Shown: piece by piece, positions 1 through 10,112 of the stretch
How the letters are laid out: every line of letters begins with the position of its first letter
Position numbering within the stretch: position 1 is the first letter of the stretch
Assembly: GCA_004352715.1 (NCBI GenBank)
Contig: SCFE01000004.1
Span: 62,001 to 126,000 of the forward strand
Length of the DNA stretch: 64,000 bases
Origin: Hofstenia miamia
Taxonomy: Eukaryota > Xenacoelomorpha > Acoela
Reading direction: 5' to 3'
The notes under the pieces: generated by a model
Told to the model about the DNA's origin: nothing
Seen by the model: only the letters and a program-made list of their open reading frames with translations
Database searches by the model: none
Position numbers and translations under genes: made by a program

Positions 1-1733
1 AATACCGTAGTGGTAATTAGGGCCTGCAAAGGTAAAATTCATTTCTATAAAATAAACATGTTAACATGCATCCACTTCATACTACTTATTAATAATGGAC
101 ATTTTACTTGCATGCACACCGAATTATCCGCGTTTCAATTTTGCATCATTTACAATTATTTGAAATGAGTTTACTATTATTTTCCACTATAGTTTGATGA
201 TACGTCTGGGATATAAAACAGTAACGGCCAAAAATGGCAAAATCTTCGCCATTTTGAAAATATGGCCTGTATTCACTAATCCTTCAAAAAAGATGTTGCT
301 GACCAGTCATTCCGAAGTCCTGCTATTGTGTAGTTTTCGAAAGTATCAACAGTTTTTCCAGTGAATTTTTTGTTAACTAACTCTTACTCGGAAACACCGT
401 GATATATTGTGCGGCCCATATAATATATAAATAGAATTGTACCATTGCATATTCTCAGCGGAACAAATTATATTTTAAATGTTCTAATTTTAAAATAGCA
501 TTCGGAATTTTGATATTAGATTTAATAAAATTTTAATGTATACATGCAGCCATTTATTTATAGCATTTCCAACACTAAGGCTAGAATAATGCAAAGAATC
601 TTTGTTGTAAACGCTTGATATCTTAAAACAGTATAAAATGCTAATAAATTATTATTTGGGAAGCAATTTCTATTACTTCATGAACATGTAAAGAGATTCT
701 CACTAAGTCTTTCAATCCAATCATCACAAAAAATTCAGGTTATGAATGCAGTTATTTAAACTTAGTAAATTGCGTCATCATAGTAAAAGCAATTTGATTT
801 TCACAAGATCACTGCTAACTGTATTCAAACACAATACCTATTCCCTGTGAGTGTGTATGAAACTTGTAAAAGCCAAAAAGCTCAAACGTCTTCGTTTTAG
901 AAATTTTCAAATAAATATAATTTGAGGTCATTTACAAGGCATAACTAAACTAACATTGAATGCATTCCAATTTAATAACAATTGTTCCACAAAAAGAATT
1001 CACAGCTGATTTTTATCAATGATTGAAACGCCTATATTGATGACGCCATGCACAGTAAAAAAGGTACACTAACAGACTCAAATAAAGGCCATATTTAAAA
1101 ATGCTGCACCACAGTGAAAAATGATATCTTCAGAAAAGACAGCTTCCCTAAATTGTTTTTGGATTTTACAGAGGGAAATTTACTTGAAAGCAACATTTTT
1201 AAGTTTCGTCTACGACTCTCGCTTGTGTGGTTATTTGAAATATGGAGTATTCCAGAGAAATCCCCAATGAATTTGCTGCTCTGACCCCAGATGCTCTGCT
1301 TGAAATCATATTTGACCGCTTGTTGTTTTCTATGTTCACAAATTGTAACAAACAGCAACTGTTAGTGACATTAGGTAATAATGTACTGTTTTGTTAAATC
1401 ATTTCAAAAACAAATAAAACTCCATCTTGGGATGCTCTACGATCTGCGTTTATATTATTAAAAAACTAAAATGAAAAGGCTTAGTGTTCATTTTCTATAG
1501 CATACTATTATTGTAACATTGTTAGTCTTGACTTAATAAATTTCACGGCATTTCGATTCATACACGCATCATTAATCACAGAACACATACAATTCGCTTA
1601 CATTGACCAATAAATAGAATTAATTTAAAGCGTGAGAGTCATTTTTGTATGTAATACAATATTTTTTAGAGAATAGAGATGTATTACATTTAAAGTATTA
1701 ATTAAAATGTATTGAAACAATTCAAACAACTAC
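1..1733. other. AT-rich intergenic sequence
   Basis: I see no gene here. The short open frames, including one at 1095-1358 on the minus strand, have low-complexity AT-rich composition and no recognisable domain. The right part should contain the 3' UTR and downstream flank of the phosphofructokinase gene. Confidence 0.6.
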
Positions 1734-1739
1734 TTTATT
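1734..1739 (-). promoter_or_regulatory. Candidate polyadenylation signal of the phosphofructokinase gene
   Basis: TTTATT on the plus strand reads AATAAA on the minus strand, about 180 nt downstream of the phosphofructokinase stop codon. This is a normal 3' UTR distance. In AT-rich DNA such hexamers also arise by chance, so this is only a candidate. Confidence 0.35.
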
Positions 1740-1917
1740 AGAACAACCTAAATAAAATTCAAAACTATTTATAAAAGTGTAAATTTTACATCAAAATATT
1801 TTAGAAATTCAAGCTCTGAAACATTACAGGACCAAATGAAGTTTGCATTTGTTAGTGCAAATTATTTACAAGCATTATACACTAAAATTTTACATCTAAT
1901 AAGTAGAAACGTGCACT

Positions 1918-4323
1918 TTAAGCCGTTGAGGCATCATCAATATTAACACCTTGGGCCAGATAGACTGATTTATGTTTAGCAAGGATACGAAGAAGTGGTC
2001 TTAATTTCATCCACCATTGATTTCTGGGAATCCTTTTATCGTAATCGGTTTTCGCATCAAGCCAGGATACAGGCTGGAAATCAAGTGTTCGCTTGTTCAT
2101 TCCCAAAAGACAAGCTGAATGAGCAGAAGTGACTACTATACTGTTATCACATTGACAATTTTCTTTAATCTGCCTTGTGATCCAATCTGCTGCTTTAACA
2201 CCCATTTTAGTGCCATAGTTACGATCAAACGGCGAGGGCTGACCACCCTGTTGCATATGACCGAGTACATTTAATCGAGATGAGAAGTGCTGTTTTCCTT
2301 CTTCACTATATAGCCTTTGAATGAAATCAGAGTTATAATTTTTGTTTGCTTTTTCGTTGATTATAACAAGGCCACGTAATATGCCTCCCTTTATTTTATC
2401 AATCAAATGAAATACATCATCCTTAAGCTCAGTAATTCCAAATTCTTCTTCATGTATATAGGCCGAATCTGCACCAGAAGCTAATGCTGCCATTGTTGCT
2501 AAGTAACCGCAATAGCCTCCCATTGTCTCTATAATGAATACACGCTTTCTGGTGCCAGTAGCTGATTGCTTAATTGTATCACACGCATGAACAATAGAGT
2601 TCAAACCAGTATCACAACCTAAAGACAAATCAGTACCAGGAATATTATTACTAATGGAAGCAGGGATAACAACCATTGGTATGCAAAATTCTTTGTACTT
2701 TTCACGAGCAGCTGATAAGATTTTTATTGACATAAATGCTTCAAACCCACCAACCAATATCACACCAGTAACGTTATATTTGGAAAATTGCGCAGCAATT
2801 TTATCCAAATTACCTTCAGGCGTAGTTCGCTTTGTCCCCAGAAGAGATCCACCTTGTGAAATAAAGTTTGCAACAGAAACCCATTTAGCAAAGTACACCT
2901 CATCATTTATCAAACCTTCAAAGCCCTCGTTAACAAGAAGAACAGGGAAAGTACCGACAAGTAAAGTTCGAGTTATAGCTCTAACGCATGCATTCATCCC
3001 TGCTGCAGGAGCACCAACATTTAAAACTGCTATTACTTGTGGTTGCTTCCCATCAACACTGGATTGATTGGTATCTTCATCAGAGAGATTAAATGCTTCT
3101 GGGGGTATACGATGATTCAATTTTCTATAAATTTCTAAATTGTTATTAAAGCTTTTCCCTCGTAACTCTAATGCGAGCTTATGATTGCCATCCGCGACAG
3201 CTTTAGCAACATCTCGTGTTTTATTTACACAAGCCATTAATGGAAGTCGTACAGCCATATTGCCACTCAAGGAAACAACGCATGCAGGACTGTCTGGAGT
3301 TGCATCGCGCAAAGCTACTACAGCCTCGGCACCCATTCGACAAGCTAGAACCCGATCAAATGCTGAGGGATTACCACCGCGCTGCACATGACCTAAAATA
3401 GTAACTCTTGTATCTTGTTCAGTACGCTGTTTAATTGCATTTTTTACATCATCAGTGGTAATAGGTTTCCCTTTGCGATCAATAGCACCTTCTGCAACAA
3501 TAACAATACACAAGCGGCGACCTTGTTTTCTACCTGCCTCAAGTTTATTACACATTTCATCTTCCCATCCATCATCAGGCGGATCTTCAGGTATAAAAAC
3601 CCAGTCAGCAGCAGAGGCAATTGCTGCAACTAAAGCTAAGTAGCCACAATGCCTTCCCATGACTTCAAGGACAAAAGTGCGTTGATGACTTACAGCTGTA
3701 GTAACAATAGCATCAACAGACTCCATTATGCGATGCAAAGCCGAATCCGTTCCAATAGTCATATCTGTACCACAAAAATCGTTATCAATTGAACCAACCA
3801 TGCCGACAATGTGTAAATGAGCAAATGTTGAATGCTGTTCTTTTGTGATCTGTTCTTTTTCTAACAATTCATTTAAAAGATCACCCCATTCTTCTCTAAA
3901 TAAATTTGCTCCTGTTAAACTACCATCACCTCCAATTACAACTAGATTAACAATTTCTTTATCAATGAGATTCTTAGCAGCCTTTAAACGCCCTTCACGT
4001 TCACGAAAAGCTTGACAGCGAGCACTCCCAATAACGGTGCCGCCTATTTGAATAATATTACTGACTTTGTTCCAATGAGCTTCTTCAATGTTTGAGCCAC
4101 CATCAACCATGCCTTGGTAGCCTTCTTTAATAAAGTAAACCTTGGCTCCAAAATTTAAACCCATTCTCACAACTGATCTAACTGCGGCATTCATTCCTTG
4201 AGCATCTCCACCACTTGTCAGTACACCGATATTTTGCATATGATGAGACGCTGACCATGAAGATTCACCCACTGTTGCCAATGCAGACAGCGTTTCCCGA
4301 CGACTGAGTCTTGCATGCGCCAT
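1918..4323 (-). CDS. PFK: ATP-dependent 6-phosphofructokinase, metazoan two-lobed type
   Basis: Phosphorylates fructose 6-phosphate to fructose 1,6-bisphosphate with ATP, the committed and allosterically controlled step of glycolysis in the cytosol. The 801-residue frame is complete and matches the usual 780-800 residues of animal enzymes, which arose by duplication and fusion of two PFK domains. N-terminal catalytic lobe: glycine pair at 38-39, ATP-site GGDGS at 131-135, catalytic SIDND at 178-182 (D180 is the expected base), MGRHCG at 222-227, AEG at 278-280, and the family signature with GHVQRGG at 311-317. C-terminal lobe (from about 428): the matching site reads SISNN at 556-560, so the catalytic Asp is lost, as expected for the regulatory lobe. 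The second family signature GHMQQGG is at 688-694. I chose the first Met because a splice-acceptor-like AG lies 3 nt upstream. The coding region has no intron, unlike vertebrate PFK genes. No frameshift or stop interrupts it. Confidence 0.97.
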   Translation of the reverse strand: MAHARLSRRETLSALATVGESSWSASHHMQNIGVLTSGGDAQGMNAAVRSVVRMGLNFGAKVYFIKEGYQGMVDGGSNIEEAHWNKVSNIIQIGGTVIGSARCQAFREREGRLKAAKNLIDKEIVNLVVIGGDGSLTGANLFREEWGDLLNELLEKEQITKEQHSTFAHLHIVGMVGSIDNDFCGTDMTIGTDSALHRIMESVDAIVTTAVSHQRTFVLEVMGRHCGYLALVAAIASAADWVFIPEDPPDDGWEDEMCNKLEAGRKQGRRLCIVIVAEGAIDRKGKPITTDDVKNAIKQRTEQDTRVTILGHVQRGGNPSAFDRVLACRMGAEAVVALRDATPDSPACVVSLSGNMAVRLPLMACVNKTRDVAKAVADGNHKLALELRGKSFNNNLEIYRKLNHRIPPEAFNLSDEDTNQSSVDGKQPQVIAVLNVGAPAAGMNACVRAITRTLLVGTFPVLLVNEGFEGLINDEVYFAKWVSVANFISQGGSLLGTKRTTPEGNLDKIAAQFSKYNVTGVILVGGFEAFMSIKILSAAREKYKEFCIPMVVIPASISNNIPGTDLSLGCDTGLNSIVHACDTIKQSATGTRKRVFIIETMGGYCGYLATMAALASGADSAYIHEEEFGITELKDDVFHLIDKIKGGILRGLVIINEKANKNYNSDFIQRLYSEEGKQHFSSRLNVLGHMQQGGQPSPFDRNYGTKMGVKAADWITRQIKENCQCDNSIVVTSAHSACLLGMNKRTLDFQPVSWLDAKTDYDKRIPRNQWWMKLRPLLRILAKHKSVYLAQGVNIDDASTA

Positions 4324-4325
4324 TG

Positions 4326-4341
4326 ACTAAAAAATATGCAT
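4326..4341 (-). promoter_or_regulatory. Splice-acceptor-like site just upstream of the PFK start codon
   Basis: On the minus strand a T-run ends in TTTTTTAG at 4334-4327, followed by TCA and then the PFK ATG. It looks like a 3' splice site leaving a 3-nt leader. This would serve either a 5'-UTR intron or acceptance of a trans-spliced leader. No matching upstream exon can be recognised by eye. Confidence 0.45.
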
Positions 4342-5083
4342 TAGAGCATATAAAAACCGTGATAAAATATGTGGTAATGAATGTAATTCAAATTCAATTA
4401 ATTCAAAAGCAAAGAAAATTAAATCACGTAAAATTAGGAATATTAAAAGTGGTCACTTTTTAAAAACTAGTTTGTGAAAGAATTAGTTACACTACTTAAA
4501 GAGAAAACATTATTATCAAATAGCGTGACAAATTAAAGAAACAATGCCACAAAAAATAATTTATTGAGCAATTAAATTCTGTAGTTAAACTTGGTCATCA
4601 CTTATATGAAATATAAAATTCTTCGCTTTATATTGTTCGTTTACAAACCAAAAATTAGAAATAAGTCATAAAATGTGTCGCATAAACGCCTTTGTTAATA
4701 AATATAAGAATTCATTTAAACTGTAATATATGCAAATAGGCTGCGAGCAAACCATTCTACTTTTGTTGAAAAGGTAACTACAGAGAGCAATGTGATAGTA
4801 TAATTTTGAAACAGACAAGTTGGCTCGTTTGCGTGGAAAATACAATATTCATTATAAACAAGGGTGCTTATAAATTTCACAGCATAATCAGAAAAGACGA
4901 TTTCTTAATTTTGCGAAACACATTGTATTTGGGTCTTAACCTAACAAAACCAATTTATCAAAATAAATAATTTATTTAAGAAAGAATGTGAAACTTGAGA
5001 ATGTTAGTTGTAATAATACACATTAAATTCACTAGATCAAAATAAAAATGAAATTGTTTGCATTGCGTCAACTGTAAATACGT
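4342..5083. other. AT-rich sequence upstream of PFK
   Basis: No coding signal. If PFK has a 5'-UTR intron, then its promoter and first exon should lie here or further right, but I see no TATA or initiator element that stands out from the AT-rich background. Confidence 0.5.
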
Positions 5084-5549
5084 AATAAATGCGTTAGCAA
5101 AGACAATTGAAGATATAAATAAAAGATTACTTGTTTCAAATTTAAAATGAGAGGCTCAATTTATACCTAATTCAATTTTTTATTAGATTTACACGTATAT
5201 TTAGAATTATGGACATTTGATTTTTTGGCGAATTACTATTGTGAAAAAGATTGCTTAGTAAATGAATAAAAGTTTTTCTATTTGCACAATTATTGACGTC
5301 ATATTCATACTATTGAAATAAATGCGTTAGCAAAGACAATTGAAGATATAAATAAAAGATTACTTGTTTCAAATTTAAAATGAGAGGCTCAATTTATACC
5401 TAATTCAATTTTTTATTAGATTTACACGTATATTTAGAATTATGGACATTTGATTTTTTGGCGAATTACTATTGTGAAAAAGATTGCTTAGTAAATGAAT
5501 AAAAGTTTTTCTATTTGCACAATTATTGACGTCATATTCATACTATTGA
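5084..5549. repeat. Tandem duplication, 2 x 233 bp
   Basis: The unit 5084-5316 is repeated directly at 5317-5549. Starts and ends were aligned by hand with an offset of 233 at both ends, and I saw no differences. The unit is AT-rich, contains TGACGTCA-like sequence near its end (TTGACGTCAT), and has no coding potential. It is either a recent duplication or an assembly duplication. Confidence 0.95.
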
Positions 5550-6989
5550 TCTTGATTCTAGAACTGCATGATTAAGGTATTTTTGATACCCGTTCCCGTA
5601 AGCTCAACTAAAGTATTAAGAACTCTAAACTGTAACACAACTAACAAAAACTATGCAAAACTTTAAATCAATAGTATTTGTCAAGTATAAGGCAACTTAT
5701 GTTTGGTTATGATGTTGGTAGCAGTTTAACCAATGAATTTTTTAAATATTTTATGACTTCTTAAAAAATTCTAAGCGTTTACAACTCAAGAACCCCATTC
5801 TTGTTTTGTGCACTGCACACAGCAGTCCGTGTTTAAGGTAGGTCTACGTTTATTATTTATTTGAAATTTGGAGGCAATAAACAGCTAAAATATATTTAAA
5901 TCTGACAAAATTAATCCATTTACAATTATAAATCAAACATCAGGTAATTTTCATTTGCAAATATATTTACTTTGAAAAACTCTTACCAATTTTTATGTGT
6001 TCTTTTGATTTGGACATATCACAAACAAAAATCGATAAAAAAACTCCCATAAGTCTTAGCCATGAATAAAAAACGAATTCCCCTACCGTATATCTGAGCT
6101 ATTAAAATACATCTTGATGCTTTCATATTTCTCTGATAAAAGAGGTCAAATGTACATGGAAAACGTTTTTTCTTTTGCAGTTGCTTATTCAGACTGATAT
6201 GTGCGGTTATTTCTTCAAAAGAAAGGTTAGAAACTTAGTGTTAAAAGAATGTAGAAGCCGGTCTAAGTTATTATTACTAAAACAAACTTCGTTATTAAAC
6301 CTAAATAAAGGATTAATGCTAAGAAACCAACAGAAAGAAAGAAAAAATTAAAAATAGTAAATGCAATACAAAATAACGAAATTCTAAAATTTAAAAAAAA
6401 TGTAATTGACATTTTGTAGTATTTCGCCAGATTTTAGAAACCATTGAATTTACCTAAAGACGTACAGGTATTTGTTTTTATTTATTACCGGTCATTGTTA
6501 CTAAAAAAGGGTATTACTTTAATATCTGTCAGATTTTGTTTTGATTGTCCGAAAATGAAAGGGCCTCTAAATTTAGATACGATGCCAAAGTGGTTTAAGA
6601 GACATTTCACTAGTAATGAAAAACCTATTTACAAAAGTGCAGTAAAGGAAATTTTATTTTTCACATTTACAATAAAGAGGGGTTTCAAATCAAATTCCTG
6701 TGTGAGAGACAAATGATTTCGGAAAATGTCGTAATTGCCAGGCATAATAAACAGAAGAAAAGTGAAGTGAAAGAAAACGGATAAACAGCTATTGGATTCG
6801 ACTATTTTAACAAAACTAGCTACGCTATCGTTTTTTGTAGTTTGTTTAATCAGTCATTTTGAGGTAAAACTTAAAGCTGAGTTAGCATTAGAAACTATTA
6901 ACTTAATTCGACAGAATATTTCAAAGTTTACAGGCCGAGAATAGCATAAAAACAAAAAGACGTTTTCAAAAAGTCCATGGCCTGTTGAA
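5550..6989. other. AT-rich intergenic sequence
   Basis: No recognisable gene. A 90-codon open frame at 6444-6716 (plus) has no domain I recognise. Its right edge approaches the (ATT)n tail of the LINE relic that follows. Confidence 0.5.
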
Positions 6990-7850
6990 TAATAATAATG
7001 AAGGAAATTTATTAGCCGCTGAAGTCAAAGACTACAAAAATAAAAATAAGGTCAAGTTTTACGGCAGTCACAAGTGAAGAAGTCCGAGCAGATGGAAGAC
7101 TAGGCGAAGTGGGAGACGAGCTCTGCAAAGAGGAAAAACATCAACGACTTCTTGAAGCCCAGGGGCGAGGAAAAAAATCAATGGCCGTTGAAGGGTTGAG
7201 AGTCAAGATGAAATTAGAAGCAGCACAAACACGATTGAAAAACGAGTGAAGGGGCGATGTTTCTTGGAACGACGAACAGAGAACATGACAACACTATCAG
7301 AGCAAAGTGGGTTGAGAATGAGAGAACTTTATGAAATCAAAAGGATCAAGGTTCAATTTGCGAGTGATCAAACGATTTAACAGGAGGAGATAGCAGGCAT
7401 TAAAGTAGAACGACAGCGGGAGAGGAGAATTTGTGAAGAGCGTCTTTGTATGGCAAAGGAGAGATCCATTTGAAAGCACGCTTCTGTAAGCGTTTCATAG
7501 AGTGGAACAAGGAACGAGAAGGCCACCAACAGGGAAAAGCGTAGAAAAGAATGTGCGAGGAATAGACTTGAACAAAGATTACCATGCTGAGAAGAGGAAA
7601 TCTTGGTGACAAATTTTAGGGAAGACGTAACGAAAAACAAGGTGCTCAAGGATTATTGACAGCCGCGAAAGAATATCTATTGGACGGTATGGAGTGACTT
7701 GAGAGGAGGGAAACTGATTGGATTTTAACCGCAGAGAGATCCAATATGTTTTCCAGCCAGGCAGAAAACGCTTAGAGGAGCAAATATAGAAAAGATGCTT
7801 TAAATGGATGTATAAGTTTCCTGTAAGAATTGATTTTAATAGTATCAATT
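6990..7850 (-). mobile_element. Decayed LINE retrotransposon (reverse transcriptase and C-terminal fragments)
   Basis: The segment is clearly less AT-rich than its surroundings. Read on the minus strand it gives broken pieces of a LINE ORF2. Around 7670-7600 a frame contains YRPIDILSRLSIILEHLV, the RPIS-type motif of the reverse transcriptase palm. Around 7545-7400 another frame contains SMKRLQKRAFKWI followed by PYKDAL, the usual post-RT region (LERVQRRATKWI-like, then YxxRL). Several frameshifts and stops separate the pieces, and the central RT motifs (YADD) are missing, so there is an internal deletion. The 3' end near 7000-6990 reads AATAAATTTCCTTCATTATTATT on the minus strand, a typical LINE end with a short ATT tail. 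It cannot move itself. Confidence 0.65.
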
Positions 7851-9265
7851 ATTTAAGTGGTAACAGGTTAACAAATTTGTAAACGAGATCCAAAAATATC
7901 AGTAATTCAACCATAAGCAAAATTGCTCTAACGTTTTGCATATAACTAATGGATAGAAAACATTTGAACCAGGATTTTACATTTTGCTGGAAAAAAGATT
8001 AGTCAAATTTTCGAACAAATAATCACTGAACGAAAAATATATGTCTCCACTACAATCTGGTAATGAGATTTATGTGACAGCTAACGAATTTCAACAAGCT
8101 ATTGAAGCATTAAGTTTTGTAAAAGAAATACAGGAATGGCAGGTCATCCTGTATTCAAATGTATTAGTATCAAGGAACTTTACAAAATTTAAAACCAAAC
8201 ATTTGAAACGATTGCTGAATGAAAATTATATTTGAAACTGAACTCAACAAGTGTAGAAAATACTGTTCTGCATATATATGCATAATCATTAGTACCTATG
8301 TCTTTAGCACAGTGCTACATGAAATCTCAAATAATTTACTCAGGTTAGATATACAGTAGCTAATACGACGCTCAATCCTGCATAAATTCCCGTTTTCAAG
8401 AAAAAATGCTCTTTCGTATTGCAGCTGTTAATATGTTAACAAACTCTTAGACGGGAAGGATGAAGAAAACTAAAGAATTACCAATCGCTTTGACAAATCT
8501 GAAGAGGGTCAATAGACAAGCCGTTTTGTTTAAAAGTTAGAATCATGCTAGGAGCTTCCACATTAATGCTACTTTCAGTTTTAGTCAATTATTTTTTTCT
8601 ATATATATATATACTGTCAGCATGAATTAAAAATTGCGATTACACAGAAATTCTGCATTCGTATATATCGATAATCGCCTCTGTCGATATTGTAGAGATG
8701 TTGATATACATTCGAATTTTACTGCATATATATTTTATATGATTCTGCCACATTTCCAACCAACCATAGTATTAAAAGGCCCAATTTTAAACAAAATTCA
8801 AAAAAGTAAAATCGTTTTTGATTTACAAAACGTATGCAACAAATTTCTAATGCACGACCTTCGAAATCGTTACCTAATGTAATTCAATAACAAAATTGAA
8901 TTTAAAGAAATGTCTAAATTACTTTTGGCCACTAAATTTACTAAATAATGCAAATATCACACAAAAAATTGGAAATTAACTAAGAAAATTACAGAAACTT
9001 AAAAACTAATGTTAAAAATTAAAATGAAATTCATTATTCAATATACTCGGACAAAATTTCAATTAGAGGACTTTAACACTAATTGTATTTTAGTAATAGT
9101 AACCAAGCAAACATCCATTTAAATTTAACATTAATAGTATTAATAAACTTAATTTATTTTTTTAATTTAAATGATATCGAATTTGTGCAATTTAGTACTC
9201 TTTAGAATAGATAGTGTTCAATTGTAAATTCCAAAATATTACTTCTTGAAGCAATATTCGTTAAT
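7851..9265. other. Intergenic sequence upstream of the casein kinase gene
   Basis: AT-rich. It contains a small (TA)n run and a 64-codon open frame at 8041-8235 (plus). The first 34 residues of that frame look protein-like, including ANEFQQAIEALSFVKEIQEW, but match no family I recognise. The promoter or first untranslated exon of the kinase gene could be here. Confidence 0.4.
8600..8614. repeat. (TA)n microsatellite
   Basis: Short perfect AT dinucleotide run in AT-rich intergenic sequence. Confidence 0.9.
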
Positions 9266-9281
9266 TTCATTATTTTTCCAG
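9266..9281 (+). promoter_or_regulatory. Splice-acceptor site upstream of the kinase start codon
   Basis: TTCATTATTTTTCCAG is a strong pyrimidine tract plus AG. It leaves a 17-nt leader before the kinase ATG at 9299. The leader holds an out-of-frame ATG at 9283. As with PFK, this could be a 5'-UTR intron acceptor or a trans-splice site. Confidence 0.55.
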
Positions 9282-9298
9282 AATGTATATATTTCGAA

Positions 9299-9417
9299 AT
9301 GTCATCTCAAAGACAATCTAATAGCGGAATTCACAAAGATGTCAATGAAGATTATAAACGCATTAGTTCCGCCAGAGTTCATAAATCGGGTTCTGCCCAT
9401 CAAACATCCGGTTCTAG
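9299..9417 (+). CDS. CSNK1G: Casein kinase 1 gamma, coding exon 1 (N-terminal Ser/His-rich tail)
   Basis: Encodes residues 1-39 plus two bases of codon 40. The peptide starts MSSQRQSNSG and is rich in Ser, Arg and His, ending SGSAHQTSGS, the kind of disordered N-terminal tail that animal CK1 gamma kinases carry before the kinase domain. The donor is AG|GTAGAA at 9418. Splicing to 9459 restores the frame exactly. The ATG at 9299 is the first in-frame Met after the acceptor at 9281. The protein is a constitutively active Ser/Thr kinase, usually palmitoylated at its C-terminus and plasma-membrane bound, acting on Wnt co-receptors and other substrates (family knowledge). The C-terminal region is not in view. 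Confidence 0.8.
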
Positions 9418-9458
9418 GTAGAATTTTATGTTTAAAATTTTTATGCAATGTAATTTAG
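9418..9458 (+). other. 41-bp intron of the casein kinase 1 gamma gene
   Basis: Starts GTAGAATTTT and ends TGTAATTTAG. Removing it joins AG at 9416-9417 to A at 9459 to make an Arg codon and keeps one frame from the N-terminal tail into the kinase domain. If it is not removed, the frame hits a stop at its first bases (TAG within GGTAGA, depending on frame). It is close to the shortest size a metazoan spliceosome is known to handle. Confidence 0.75.
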
Positions 9459-9621
9459 ATCTAGTCACCAATCAAGTTCTCACAGATCCTCTTATAATTC
9501 TTCAGCCACCATGATGGTTGGACCAAATTATCGTGTAGGCCGCAAAATAGGTTCTGGAAATTTTGGTGAACTACGTCTTGGCAGAAATCTTTATAATCAT
9601 ACAAATGTTGCCATTAAATTA
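9459..9621 (+). CDS. CSNK1G: Casein kinase 1 gamma, coding exon 2 (glycine loop and catalytic lysine)
   Basis: Encodes residues 40-94. After the Ser-rich stretch [15 protein letters not shown] comes [13 protein letters not shown], the entry of the CK1 gamma kinase domain. The ATP-binding glycine loop GSGNFG is at 71-76 and the VAIK lysine at K93. The donor GTAAGT follows at 9622, on a codon boundary. Met58-Met59 sit in a strong start context (GCCACCATGATGG), so an isoform starting inside this exon is conceivable. The residues around the loop ([12 protein letters not shown]) are diagnostic of the gamma subfamily rather than alpha, delta or epsilon. Confidence 0.93.
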
Positions 9622-9883
9622 GTAAGTTCTTTAAAATTCCATTTCATTATTAAATCTTACCGATAAAATGTTGCGAAGAAAATATGCTGCCGCGTTGTAA
9701 AAGCAATAGAGAATGAGAAACATGTTACTATTGTAGCAGATATGGCGGGAGTATTGTTAAAGTGGTGATTTAGTCTTGTTTTCAACGTGAATTAAAGTTC
9801 TGCTTTTAAATAACGTTTCTGGTGTTATTTGACAACCAGAGCATTAAAGAGCTCTGCGTACGCGTCATTTTCCCGAACCCATG

Positions 9884-9899
9884 CAGGCGCGGATCTAGG
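9884..9899 (+). repeat. hAT left terminal inverted repeat
   Basis: CAGGCGCGGATCTAGG. It pairs with the complement of the right end, sharing GCGGATCTAG exactly, with differences in the outer bases. Confidence 0.75.
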
Positions 9900-10112
9900 A
9901 ATTTCATAAGGGGGGTGGCTGGATGCATTATCTATGTAGAAACATTAAGGTTATTTTTAATATTTTTCATGTTTAGGTTATTCAAAAAAAATTATTGTAA
10001 TCATTTACATACACATAAAATAATCTACATTTTGATAAACATTTTCTATTAACAGATTGTATTTATACAAAAATCTTTAACAAGTAGAAAATACTGTAGC
10101 AGGAGAAAATAT

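Noticed and set aside
2654-3643. Plus-strand and alternative-frame open frames inside the PFK gene
   Set aside because: Shadows of the conserved minus-strand PFK frame.
9246-9458. 70-codon plus-strand frame overlapping the kinase 5' end
   Set aside because: Wrong frame; the kinase frame starts at 9299 and is spliced at 9418.
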